DNA of 34,401 nt, from NCBI RefSeq assembly GCF_000497445.1, contig NZ_CM002285.1:8966657-9001057 (forward strand). Reading direction: 5' to 3'. Made by a program: the position numbers and the translations under genes. This stretch comes from Streptomyces roseochromogenus subsp. oscitans DS 12.976 (GTDB lineage: Bacteria > Actinomycetota > Actinomycetes > Streptomycetales > Streptomycetaceae). Of the stretch, positions 8,226 to 15,605 are shown piece by piece. Below the pieces are notes generated by a model. The model did no database searches, was not told the origin of the DNA, and saw nothing but the letters and a program-made list of their open reading frames with translations. Position 1 is the first letter of the stretch, and each line of letters starts with the position of its first letter.

Positions 8226-8516
8226 ATGTGTCTGGCAGTGCCCGGCAAGGTCGTGTCCATCGACCATCGCGCCGACCCCATGACCGGGCTGATCGACTTC
8301 GGCGGAGTGCGAAAACAGGCATGCCTGGAGTATCTGCCCGACGTACGGGTGGGGGAGTACGTCATCGTCCACGTCGGCTTCGCGCTGCAGCGCCTGGACG
8401 AGGAGTCGGCCCGGGCGTCCCTGGAGTTGTTCGAGCAACTGGGGCTGCTGGAGGAGGAGTTCGGAGACGCCTGGGAGCAGGCGGCGCGGCAGGAGAGCGG
8501 GAGTGAGGCCCGGTGA
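8226..8516 (+). CDS. hypC: HypC, hydrogenase maturation chaperone
   Basis: This 96-residue protein opens with MCLAVPGKV, the HypC signature whose Cys2 is exposed after Met removal and binds both HypD and the apo-large subunit. HypC carries the Fe(CN)2CO unit with HypD and hands it to HhyL. The OB-like core ([34 protein letters not shown]) is complete; an acidic helical tail follows. Start ATG 8226 lies 3 nt after the hypF stop, and its own stop overlaps the hypD start (GTGA). Confidence 0.95.
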   Translation: MCLAVPGKVVSIDHRADPMTGLIDFGGVRKQACLEYLPDVRVGEYVIVHVGFALQRLDEESARASLELFEQLGLLEEEFGDAWEQAARQESGSEAR

Positions 8517-9658
8517 AGTACATCGACGAGTTCAACGACCCTGATCTGGCACGGCGGTTGCTCGACGAGATCCATGCCACGGTCACCCGCCCCTGGGCGC
8601 TGATGGAGGTGTGCGGCGGCCAGACCCACACCATCATCCGTCACGGCATCGACCAACTCCTGCCAGATGCAGTGGAGTTGATTCATGGCCCCGGCTGTCC
8701 GGTGTGTGTCACGCCGCTCGATGTCATCGACAAGGCCCTGGAGATCGCCGCCCGCCCCGGGGTGATCTTCTGTTCCTTCGGGGACATGCTGCGCGTGCCC
8801 GGCACCGACCGCGACCTGTTCCGGGTCAAGGGCGAGGGCGGCGACGTACGCGTGGTGTACTCACCGCTGGACGCGCTCGACCTCGCCCGCAAGAACCCGG
8901 ACCGCCAGGTCGTGTTCTTCGCCATCGGCTTCGAGACGACCGCCCCCGCCAACGCCATGGCCGTCCACCAGGCCCGGCGGCTCGGACTCGGCAACTTCAG
9001 CCTGCTGGTCTCCCATGTCCGGGTCCCACCCGCGATCGAGGCCATCATGACGGCACCGGAGTGCAGGGTCCAGGCCTTCCTCGCCGCCGGGCACGTGTGC
9101 AGCGTGATGGGCATCGCCGAGTACCCCGAGCTGGCCGACCGGCACCGCGTACCCGTCGTCGTGACCGGCTTCGAGCCGCTGGACATCCTTGAGGGCATCC
9201 GCCGCGCCGTCCGCCAACTGGAGCGCGGCGAGCACCGCGTGGAGAACGCCTACCCGCGTGCCGTACGGGAGCAGGGCAACCCGGCCGCTCTGAGCATGCT
9301 GGAGGAGGTCTTCGAGGTCACCGACCGCAACTGGCGCGGTATCGGCCCCATCCCCGCCAGCGGCTGGCGGCTGTCCGAGACCTACCGGGCCTACGACGCC
9401 GAGCACCGCTTCGACGTCACCGGGATCCGCACCGAGGAGCCCGCCGTGTGCCGTGCCGGCGAGGTGCTGCAGGGGCTGATCAAGCCGACCGAGTGCGAGG
9501 CCTTCGGCACCGCCTGCACCCCGCGCACCCCGCTCGGCGCCACCATGGTCTCCAGCGAGGGCGCCTGCGCGGCCTACCACCTCTACCGTCGGATGCCCGG
9601 CGGCCCGGCACAGCGGGGATCCCGCATTCCACGGGAGGAGCTGAACACCGTTGGCTGA
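8513..9658 (+). CDS. hypD: HypD, Fe-S scaffold for Fe(CN)2CO assembly
   Basis: This 381-residue protein has the diagnostic HypD motifs: [10 protein letters not shown] with Cys34, [11 protein letters not shown] with Cys62 and Cys65, the [14 protein letters not shown] segment, and C-terminal cysteines in [13 protein letters not shown] that bind the [4Fe-4S] cluster. HypD with HypC holds the iron while two CN groups and one CO are attached; its redox-active thiols are needed for CN transfer from HypE. It starts at a GTG overlapping the hypC stop, and its 3' end overlaps the hypE start by 8 nt. Confidence 0.96.
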   Translation: MKYIDEFNDPDLARRLLDEIHATVTRPWALMEVCGGQTHTIIRHGIDQLLPDAVELIHGPGCPVCVTPLDVIDKALEIAARPGVIFCSFGDMLRVPGTDRDLFRVKGEGGDVRVVYSPLDALDLARKNPDRQVVFFAIGFETTAPANAMAVHQARRLGLGNFSLLVSHVRVPPAIEAIMTAPECRVQAFLAAGHVCSVMGIAEYPELADRHRVPVVVTGFEPLDILEGIRRAVRQLERGEHRVENAYPRAVREQGNPAALSMLEEVFEVTDRNWRGIGPIPASGWRLSETYRAYDAEHRFDVTGIRTEEPAVCRAGEVLQGLIKPTECEAFGTACTPRTPLGATMVSSEGACAAYHLYRRMPGGPAQRGSRIPREELNTVG

Positions 9659-10724
9659 CACGGCTACCGAAGCGGCCGTCGACCCCGCGAACTGGACCTG
9701 CCCCGCACCCCTGCGCGACCAGCCGGTCGTCGTCATGGGCCACGGCGGAGGCGGCGCCCTGTCCGCGGAACTGATCGAGCAGGTCTTCGCCCCCGCCTAC
9801 GGCAACCCCACCCTGGCCGCCCTCACCGACTCCGCCGTCCTCGACCTCGGCGGCGCCCGGCTGGCCTTCTCCACCGACTCCTACGTCGTACGGCCGCTGT
9901 TCTTCCCCGGCGGCAGCCTCGGCGACCTCGCCGTCAACGGCACCGTGAACGACCTGGCGATGAGCGGCGCCCGGCCCGCCTACCTGTCCACGGCCTTCGT
10001 CCTGGAAGAAGGTGTGGCCCTGGACGTCGTCGGCCGGGTCGCCCAGGCCATCGGCGCGGCGGCCGAGGCCGCGGGCGTCACCATCGCCACCGGCGACACC
10101 AAGGTGGTCGAGTCCGGGCACGGCGACGGCGTCTACGTCACCACCGCGGGCGTCGGCCTGGTGCCCGACGGAGTCGACATCCGCCCGCAGCGCGCCCAGC
10201 CGGGTGACGCCGTCCTCGTCAGCGGACCCATCGGGCTGCACGGCGTGGCCGTCATGAGCGTCCGCGAGGGCCTGGAGTTCGGCGTCGAGATCGCCTCCGA
10301 CACCGCGCCGCTGGCCGGCCTCGTAGCGGCGATGCTGGCGGTCACGAAGGACATCCACGTCCTGCGCGACCCGACCCGGGGCGGGCTCGGCGCGTCCCTG
10401 AACGAGATCGCCCGCGCCTCCGGCACCGGAGTCCGGCTGCGCGAACGGGCCGTTCCGGTCCCCGACGAGGTCGCGAACGCCTGCGGTTTCCTCGGCCTGG
10501 ACCCGCTGTACGTCGCCAACGAGGGCCGGCTCGTCGCCTTCGTACCCCCGCGGCACGCCGAGGCCGTCCTCGCGGCGATGCGCGCCCACCCGCAGGGCGG
10601 CGGCGCGGCGATCATCGGGGAGTGCGTCGAGGACCACCCGGGCATGGTGGTGGCCGCCACCGGCCTCGGCGGCACCCGCGTGGTGGACCTGCCGCTCGGG
10701 GAGCAGCTGCCCCGCATCTGCTGA
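9651..10724 (+). CDS. hypE: HypE, thiocyanate-forming maturation protein
   Basis: This 357-residue protein of the PurM/ThiL superfamily ends in the invariant PRIC, whose terminal Cys357 is carbamoylated by HypF and then dehydrated by ATP to the thiocyanate that supplies CN ligands. N-terminal VVMGHGGGG and the [19 protein letters not shown]-binding segment are present, followed by [20 protein letters not shown]. The TTG start at 9651 follows GGAGGAG 11 nt upstream and overlaps the end of hypD. It is the last gene of the plus-strand operon and is followed 8 nt later by a terminator-like hairpin. Confidence 0.96.
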   Translation: MADTATEAAVDPANWTCPAPLRDQPVVVMGHGGGGALSAELIEQVFAPAYGNPTLAALTDSAVLDLGGARLAFSTDSYVVRPLFFPGGSLGDLAVNGTVNDLAMSGARPAYLSTAFVLEEGVALDVVGRVAQAIGAAAEAAGVTIATGDTKVVESGHGDGVYVTTAGVGLVPDGVDIRPQRAQPGDAVLVSGPIGLHGVAVMSVREGLEFGVEIASDTAPLAGLVAAMLAVTKDIHVLRDPTRGGLGASLNEIARASGTGVRLRERAVPVPDEVANACGFLGLDPLYVANEGRLVAFVPPRHAEAVLAAMRAHPQGGGAAIIGECVEDHPGMVVAATGLGGTRVVDLPLGEQLPRIC

Positions 10725-10732
10725 GCGGCTGC

Positions 10733-10759
10733 CCGGCCCCGCCCTCAGGTCGGGGCCGG
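10733..10759. terminator. Bidirectional hairpin between convergent hydrogenase operons
   Basis: A perfect 9-bp stem (CCGGCCCCG at 10733-10741, CGGGGCCGG at 10751-10759) with a 9-nt loop lies in the 40-bp gap between the stops of hypE and hypA. Neither side has a U-tract, as is common for actinobacterial hairpin terminators. Position and symmetry suggest it stops transcription from both operons. Confidence 0.7.
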
Positions 10760-10764
10760 TGCAG

Positions 10765-11106
10765 TCACCCTTCGAGGCCCGAGATCTCCAGCTCCCGGCC
10801 GCATCGCAGCTCCTGCGAGGGCCGGTCGCAGGCCGGGCACCAGAAGAACGGCGGCATGCCGACCGCGAACTCCTGGGCACACCCGCCGCACCAGGCCCGC
10901 GCGGTCACCTGCTCCACGACCAGCCGCGCCCCGGCGAGCGCCGTACCGTCGCGGGCCACCTCGAAGGCGAAGTGCAGCGCGTCCGGCACGACACCGGCCA
11001 GCTCCCCGACGCGGACGGTCACGGCGGTCACACGGTCCGTCCCGTCCGCGCGGGCGATTTCCTCGGCCTGTTCCACGATCGCGGTCGCGATCGACAACTC
11101 GTGCAC
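10765..11106 (-). CDS. hypA: HypA, nickel metallochaperone
   Basis: This 113-residue protein starts with the MHELS nickel-binding motif (His2) and has the zinc-ribbon cysteines Cys73, Cys76, Cys90 and Cys93 (CGGC...CPAC). HypA accepts Ni from HypB and docks on the large subunit. It is the last gene of the minus-strand operon, 7 nt after the small membrane protein gene, and is thus separated from the other hyp genes and co-transcribed with the structural genes. Only one hypA copy is seen in the window. Confidence 0.95.
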   Translation of the reverse strand: MHELSIATAIVEQAEEIARADGTDRVTAVTVRVGELAGVVPDALHFAFEVARDGTALAGARLVVEQVTARAWCGGCAQEFAVGMPPFFWCPACDRPSQELRCGRELEISGLEG

Positions 11107-11113
11107 CGGCGGC

Positions 11114-11302
11114 TCACGGGTACCGGCGGGCCGCGCGCAGCCCGCCGGTCATCCGGTAGATGCGCAACTCCCGCATGATGCTGGGGAGTTCCCTGAGGAA
11201 CACGCCCGCGCAGAGGCTGCCGACGAGGGCGACCTGCGCCACGAGCAGCTGCCGTCCCGACATCCCCGCTCGCGCGGTCCTGCGTCTCCTGCCAAGGTTC
11301 AT
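11114..11302 (-). CDS. Small single-pass membrane protein, DUF6893-like
   Basis: This 62-residue protein has an Arg-rich N-terminus, one predicted membrane helix (about residues 19-36, LLVAQVALVGSLCAGVFL) and a basic tail with LPSIMRELRIYRM. That tail resembles the short actinobacterial DUF6893 family from memory; I cannot confirm the match. The positive-inside rule is ambiguous because both ends are basic. The ATG at 11302 has AGGAAG 8 nt upstream. An alternative ATG at 11326 overlaps the stop of the His-rich peptide (ATGA) and would give 70 residues. Lying in the hydrogenase operon, it may help place the enzyme at the membrane; this is inference only. Confidence 0.65.
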   Translation of the reverse strand: MNLGRRRRTARAGMSGRQLLVAQVALVGSLCAGVFLRELPSIMRELRIYRMTGGLRAARRYP

Positions 11303-11322
11303 GGCGGTCACTTCCTGCTCTC

Positions 11323-11529
11323 TCATCCCGGGGAGATGTTCGGCATGTCCTGCACCAGGGCGTCATGCCGTTCGGAGTGGATACCGGTGGAGCGGCGTGC
11401 GTCGGACGTGCCGTCCTTGTGGTGTCCGGGCTGATGCTGGTACGGGCCGTGGTTGCCCTGGTGCATTCCGCGCACGTGGGACGGCGTGTCGGGCTTCGCC
11501 TGGGGGCGGCCCACTCGGATGCTGCCCAT
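11323..11529 (-). CDS. Small His-rich protein of the hydrogenase operon
   Basis: This 68-residue protein, not recognised as a named family, carries eight histidines, five of them packed in GMHQGNHGPYQHQPGHH (about residues 21-37). The rest is polar and lacks a signal peptide, cysteines or a membrane helix. The ATG at 11529 has a strong AAGGAG 7 nt upstream. It lies 20 nt after the DUF5947 gene, and its stop overlaps a potential start of the next gene. Surrounding genes are all hydrogenase-related, and HypB here lacks an N-terminal His store. A nickel-storage or nickel-chaperone role is therefore plausible but unproven. Confidence 0.7.
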   Translation of the reverse strand: MGSIRVGRPQAKPDTPSHVRGMHQGNHGPYQHQPGHHKDGTSDARRSTGIHSERHDALVQDMPNISPG

Positions 11530-11549
11530 GTCGTTTCTCCTTCCGGGTC

Positions 11550-12140
11550 TCACGACCGCTCGGTCAGCTCCTTGAAGAACTGTTCTACGGCCGGCCAGAC
11601 CCGTCCGCCACCGGACAGCCCGCGCCACTCGCGGCGGACCAGGGCGATCATCCGGTAGCAGTCGTCGACCGGCACGATCCAGTGTTCGTCGAGGCCACGC
11701 ACGGTGTTCACCAGCAGCGCCTCCACGTCGGGTGCCATGGACGCGAGCTGCGGGACTGTGCCGGCCAGCCGCCGCCAGGCCGCCGCGTCCACCTCCCAGC
11801 GCATGGCCCCGGCCGGGCTCGGTCCCTGCGCGGTGACCGTGCCGTCGGACCGTGGAACGAAGAACACCAGGCCCACCGGGACGCCCAGCACCCCCGTGTC
11901 GACCGGCGGCAGCCGCAGCCGCCGCCGGGGCACCAGCCGGTAGCGGCCCGCCCCGTCGTCGGCGAACAGCACCGAGCAGGGACCGCACACGCACCGCACC
12001 CGCGCGGCACCGATGTCGTACAGATGGGCGTGTCCCTCGGCCACCCGGGCGGCGCACAGCTCACAGACCTCGGTCTCGGCCGTCGCCGCCCGCCTGCCCG
12101 CGGAGCGGATGACCCGGGCGAGTGCTCCGTCCACGGTCAC
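11550..12140 (-). CDS. DUF5947 family protein, hydrogenase-associated
   Basis: This 196-residue protein has an N-terminal metal-site candidate: CELC (Cys26, Cys29), GHAHLYD (His37, His39) and CVCGPC (Cys50, Cys52, Cys55), followed by RYRLVPRR and a WRRL...PQLASMAPDVEALLVN region. I recognise it as the DUF5947 type that accompanies NifU-like genes in actinobacterial group 1h clusters. The Cys/His pattern suggests zinc or an Fe-S cluster and would suit a role in maturation or electron transfer; biochemistry is lacking. Its GTG start at 12140 overlaps the stop of the NifU-like gene (GTGA), which argues for coupled synthesis. Confidence 0.8.
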   Translation of the reverse strand: MTVDGALARVIRSAGRRAATAETEVCELCAARVAEGHAHLYDIGAARVRCVCGPCSVLFADDGAGRYRLVPRRRLRLPPVDTGVLGVPVGLVFFVPRSDGTVTAQGPSPAGAMRWEVDAAAWRRLAGTVPQLASMAPDVEALLVNTVRGLDEHWIVPVDDCYRMIALVRREWRGLSGGGRVWPAVEQFFKELTERS

Positions 12141-12688
12141 CGCGCCTTCTGCGGCACGCCCCGGCGCCCGATCGTGCTCAGCGGTACGAACGCCGGTGCC
12201 GCCCGGCGTTCGTACGGCACCGTCTCCACCGAGGTCAGCTCGGGAGCGACCGCCAGCACCGCCGCCCGGACCGCCTCGCTCACATCGGAAGAGCCGGCGC
12301 CGCACCCGGAACCGCACCCGCCGCCGGAGCTCAGGCGCACCCGCGCCACCCGCCCCTCGACCCCGGCCCACTCCAGGTCACCGCCGGTCCCACGCACCGC
12401 GGGCCGCAGCTTCTCGACCGCACGAGCGGCCCGGCGCTCCGGGGACTCCGGGTGGATCCCGTGCAGGACCAGCAGGTGCCCGGCCAGCTCGTCGGCGGCC
12501 AGCCGCTCCCGCAGCCGCTCGTCCGCGTGGTCCAGCACCCGGGCGAGCGCCTCGCCGTAGACCTCGGTCAGCAGCCGCACCGCCTCCAGGGCCGGGCCGG
12601 GCGTGGCCTCCAGCGCGGCCAGCACCTCGTCGAGCCGGGCGAGCCGCGCCTCCACCGCCGGGTCGGACAGCCGCCCGGCGTCAGCCAT
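12137..12688 (-). CDS. NifU-like (C-terminal domain) Fe-S scaffold protein
   Basis: This 183-residue protein has a helical N-terminal half (with DELAGHLLVLHGIHPESPERRA at about 66-87) and a C-terminal NifU-type domain (EGRVARVRLSSGGGCGSGC, then DVSEAVRAAVLAVAPELTSVE). NifU domains of this kind normally bind an Fe-S cluster through CxxC. Here the two cysteines, Cys125 and Cys129, are separated by three residues. It probably supplies clusters to HhyS, but this is inferred from its position directly after hhyL, whose end it overlaps by 8 nt. Its stop overlaps the DUF5947 start. Confidence 0.85.
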   Translation of the reverse strand: MADAGRLSDPAVEARLARLDEVLAALEATPGPALEAVRLLTEVYGEALARVLDHADERLRERLAADELAGHLLVLHGIHPESPERRAARAVEKLRPAVRGTGGDLEWAGVEGRVARVRLSSGGGCGSGCGAGSSDVSEAVRAAVLAVAPELTSVETVPYERRAAPAFVPLSTIGRRGVPQKAR

Positions 12689-14474
12689 GGTTCGCCCCGT
12701 ACGTGGGCGAGTGCACCGTGGTCAGGGTCTTGCCCTTGCCCATGTACATATGGACCCCGCACGGCAGACAGGGGTCGAAGCTGCGCACGGTGCGCATGAT
12801 GTCGACGCCCTTGAAGTCGTCCGGCCCGTTCTCCTCGAAGATCGGCTGGCCCTGCACGGCGTCCTCGTAGGGGCCCGGGATGCCGTGGACGTCGCGGGGG
12901 CTGGCGTTCCACGGGGTCGGCGGGTACGGGTGGTAGTTGGCGATCTTCTTGTCCCGGATCACCAGGTGGTGGGAGAGGACCCCGCGCACCGCCTCGTGGA
13001 AGCCGCAGCCGATCGCCTCGTCCGGCACCTCGAAGTTCTCGTACACCTTTGTGTCGCCGCTCTTGAGCATCCCCGTCGCCTCCTCCAGGAACTGCAGGGC
13101 CATGGCGGCGGCGTAGGCGATGAAGTACGGCCGGGCACGGTCGCGTTCGAGGGTGTTGCTCCACTTCGGGATGCGCCACTCCAAGGTCGTCTCCGGCAGC
13201 TTCTCGCCCTTGGGCAGGGTGATCCGGATGCCGCCGTCGACGGCCTTGACGTACGGCGTGTCGACCAGGCCGCTCAGCGCGGTCGACCACAGCCGGGCGA
13301 GCGGCCCGCCGCCCGTGTCCAGCGCGAGGTGCTCGCCGGTCTGCGGGTGGTGCCAGCGCGGGCTCATCACCCAGCTGTAGTTGCCGTCGAAGTCCCGCTT
13401 CTGCGGCACCGGCACCGTGGTCTGGTTCCACGGGTGGCGCATGTCGACGGGGTTGCCGAGCGGGTCGTGGGTGACGAAGGGCTGTTCGTTGACCCAGTCC
13501 TCGTAGTAGGAGCTGCCGAGCATGATGCGCAGGCCGAGGTTGATGTCGATCAGGTTGTTGGTGACCAGTTGTCCGTCGACGACGATGCCGGGGGTGACGT
13601 ACATCGCCTTGCCCCACCGGTCCATGTTCGCGTAGCGGTAGTCGACCACGTCCGGGTTCTGGAAGGCGCCCCAGCAGCCCAGCAGGATACGGCGCTTGCC
13701 GACCTCCTCGTAGCCCGGCAGCGCCTCGTAGAAGAAGTCGAAGACGTCGTCGTTCATCGCCACCGCCTTCTTGATGAAGTCGATGACGCGCATGAGGCGG
13801 CTGAGGTAGTCGGTGAAGGTGTTCGGCTGCGGCATCGTGCCGACCCCGCCCGGATACATCGTGGACGGGTGCACGTGCCGCCCCTCCATCAGGCAGAACA
13901 TCTCCCGGGTGATCCGGCTGACCTTCAGCGCCTCCTTGTAGACCTCGCCCTCGAAGGGGTTGAAGGCCTTCATGATGTCGGCGATGGTCCGGTAGCCGTG
14001 GACGTCGCCGCGGGGCGCGTCCGTGCGTTCGGCGCGGGTCAGGACACCGGGGTTGGTGGCCTTGACCATCGCCTCGCAGAAGTCCACGAAGACCAGGTTG
14101 TCCTGGAAGATCGTGTGGTCGAAGATGTACTCCGCCGCCTCGCCGAGGTTCGTGATGTGCTCGGCCAGCTTCGGCGGCTTCACGCCGTACGCCATCTGCT
14201 GGGCGTAGTTGGAGCAGGTGGTGTGGTTGTCGCCGCAGATACCGCAGATCCGCGAGGTGATGAACCCGGCGTCACGCGGGTCCTTGCCCTTCATGAACAC
14301 CGAATAGCCGCGGAACAGCGACGAGGTGCTGTGACACTCCACGACTTCCCGGTTGGCGAAGTCGATCTTCGTGTAGATACCGAGATTGCCGATGATCCGG
14401 GTGATCGGATCCCAGGACATGTCGACGATCTGGGCGGGCTTGCGTTTGGTGGACCGGGAGTCGGTGGTCGTCAT
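12681..14474 (-). CDS. hhyL: Group 1h [NiFe] hydrogenase large subunit
   Basis: This 597-residue catalytic subunit has both nickel-binding motifs: L1 SRICGICGDNHTTC (Cys77, Cys80, His84) and L2 SFDPCLPCGVHMY (Cys569, Cys572). His575 marks the expected cleavage site, after which the protease would release a 22-residue tail. The L1 form with GDNHTTC and the DPCLPCGVH ending are typical of group 1h (formerly group 5) high-affinity enzymes of Streptomyces, Mycobacterium (Huc) and Ralstonia, which oxidise trace H2 in air. RITREMFCLMEGRHVHPSTMYPGG is a further subgroup hallmark. The gene follows hhyS after 63 nt; a GAGGGG precedes the ATG. No truncation or missing ligand is seen. Confidence 0.97.
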   Translation of the reverse strand: MTTTDSRSTKRKPAQIVDMSWDPITRIIGNLGIYTKIDFANREVVECHSTSSLFRGYSVFMKGKDPRDAGFITSRICGICGDNHTTCSNYAQQMAYGVKPPKLAEHITNLGEAAEYIFDHTIFQDNLVFVDFCEAMVKATNPGVLTRAERTDAPRGDVHGYRTIADIMKAFNPFEGEVYKEALKVSRITREMFCLMEGRHVHPSTMYPGGVGTMPQPNTFTDYLSRLMRVIDFIKKAVAMNDDVFDFFYEALPGYEEVGKRRILLGCWGAFQNPDVVDYRYANMDRWGKAMYVTPGIVVDGQLVTNNLIDINLGLRIMLGSSYYEDWVNEQPFVTHDPLGNPVDMRHPWNQTTVPVPQKRDFDGNYSWVMSPRWHHPQTGEHLALDTGGGPLARLWSTALSGLVDTPYVKAVDGGIRITLPKGEKLPETTLEWRIPKWSNTLERDRARPYFIAYAAAMALQFLEEATGMLKSGDTKVYENFEVPDEAIGCGFHEAVRGVLSHHLVIRDKKIANYHPYPPTPWNASPRDVHGIPGPYEDAVQGQPIFEENGPDDFKGVDIMRTVRSFDPCLPCGVHMYMGKGKTLTTVHSPTYGANHG

Positions 14475-14537
14475 CTGCGGTACTGCCCCTCGCTGTTCGG
14501 GTCGGGCGGATCGATGGCGGGACGGGGTGGGCCGGCG

Positions 14538-15605
14538 TCAGGCGCGCCAGTGCGGGTCGTAACCGCTGGTGAGCTTGCGCTTGTTGTGGCGCCACTTGGG
14601 CTCGTGGTTCACCATGTCGTTGGTCAGGCCGCGCAGCCGGCGGACGACGGCTCCGTACGGCTTGACGAGCATGGTCGACAGGGTGCCGCCCGGGGGTTCG
14701 TCCATGAACGGCATGAAGGCGTCGGGGAAGCTCGGCATCGTACAGCCGATGCAGATGCCGCCGACGTTCGGGCAGCCGCCGACGCCGGCCATCCAGCCGC
14801 GCTTGGGCACGTTGCAGTTGACGACCGGACCCCAGCAGCCCACCTTCACCTGGCACTTGGGGGAGTTGTAGTCCTTCGCGAAGTCGGCCTGCTCGTAGTA
14901 CGCGGCCCGGTCGCAGCCCTCGTGGACGGTCTTCCCGAACAGCCACTGCGGACGCAGCATGTGGTCCAGCGGCGGCGGGGGAGCGGCACCGGCCGCGTGC
15001 TGCAGCACCCAGACCAGCGTCTCCATGAAGTTCTCCGGCTGGATCGGACACCCGGGCACGTTGACCACCGGCAGCCCCGAGCGCGCCTTGAACTCCCAGC
15101 CCAGGTAGTCCGCGAGGCCCATGCAGCCGGTCGGGTTGCCGGCCATGGCGTGGATGCCGCCGAACGTCGCACAGGTCCCGGCGGCCACCACCGCCCAGGC
15201 ACGGGGCGCGAGTTGGTCGATCCACGAGTTCAGGGTCTGCGGCTCGCCGGTCTCGGGGTCGTTGCCGAACGACGTCCAGTAGCCGTCGCCCTGGATGATG
15301 TTCTGGTTCGGGATCGAGCCCTCGATCACCAGGATGAACGGCTCCAGCTCGCCGCGGGCCGCCGCCCGGTACGGGGCCAGGAAGTCCTCGCCGCCCAGAC
15401 TGGGCGAGAGCACCTTGTTGACGAGGTTCACCTTCGGCAGGCCCGGGATGAGGCCGAGGACCACGTCCTCGATGGACGGCTGTCCCGCGGCGGTCAGCGA
15501 CACGGTGTCGCCGTCGCAGCTCATGCCCTCCGAGATCCAGAGGATGGTGATCTCGTCGAAGCCGTTCGATGCCTTGGCTTCGGTGGTACCGCTCTGTGTG
15601 GTCAT
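14538..15605 (-). CDS. hhyS: Group 1h [NiFe] hydrogenase small subunit
   Basis: This 355-residue Fe-S subunit relays electrons from the NiFe site. The proximal-cluster motif reads GMSCDGD (Cys30, Asp33) instead of the usual CxxC, matching the 3Cys-1Asp cluster of the Ralstonia actinobacterial-type enzyme linked to oxygen tolerance. Further ligands are visible in AAGTCATFGG, VNVPGCPIQP, the HEGCDRA...CQVKVGCWGPVVNC block and the GCPNVGGICIGCTMP motif. There is no twin-arginine signal and no C-terminal membrane anchor, so the enzyme stays in the cytoplasm. The ATG at 15605 overlaps the stop of the preceding 499-residue gene (ATGA). Confidence 0.97.
   Translation of the reverse strand: MTTQSGTTEAKASNGFDEITILWISEGMSCDGDTVSLTAAGQPSIEDVVLGLIPGLPKVNLVNKVLSPSLGGEDFLAPYRAAARGELEPFILVIEGSIPNQNIIQGDGYWTSFGNDPETGEPQTLNSWIDQLAPRAWAVVAAGTCATFGGIHAMAGNPTGCMGLADYLGWEFKARSGLPVVNVPGCPIQPENFMETLVWVLQHAAGAAPPPPLDHMLRPQWLFGKTVHEGCDRAAYYEQADFAKDYNSPKCQVKVGCWGPVVNCNVPKRGWMAGVGGCPNVGGICIGCTMPSFPDAFMPFMDEPPGGTLSTMLVKPYGAVVRRLRGLTNDMVNHEPKWRHNKRKLTSGYDPHWRA

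Noticed and set aside
5454..8438. Almost 1000-residue minus-strand frame opposite hypB-hypF-hypC
   Set aside because: It crosses three firmly identified genes; the long open frame is a by-product of high GC.
8660..8710. CRISPR array, tRNA or rRNA genes
   Set aside because: I scanned by eye for regularly spaced repeats and for tRNA- or rRNA-like stretches along the whole window and found none.
11323..12057. A 244-residue reading of the DUF5947 region
   Set aside because: Only its last 68 residues, the His-rich peptide with its own ribosome-binding site, are supported; the upstream part is a shadow of the DUF5947 gene.
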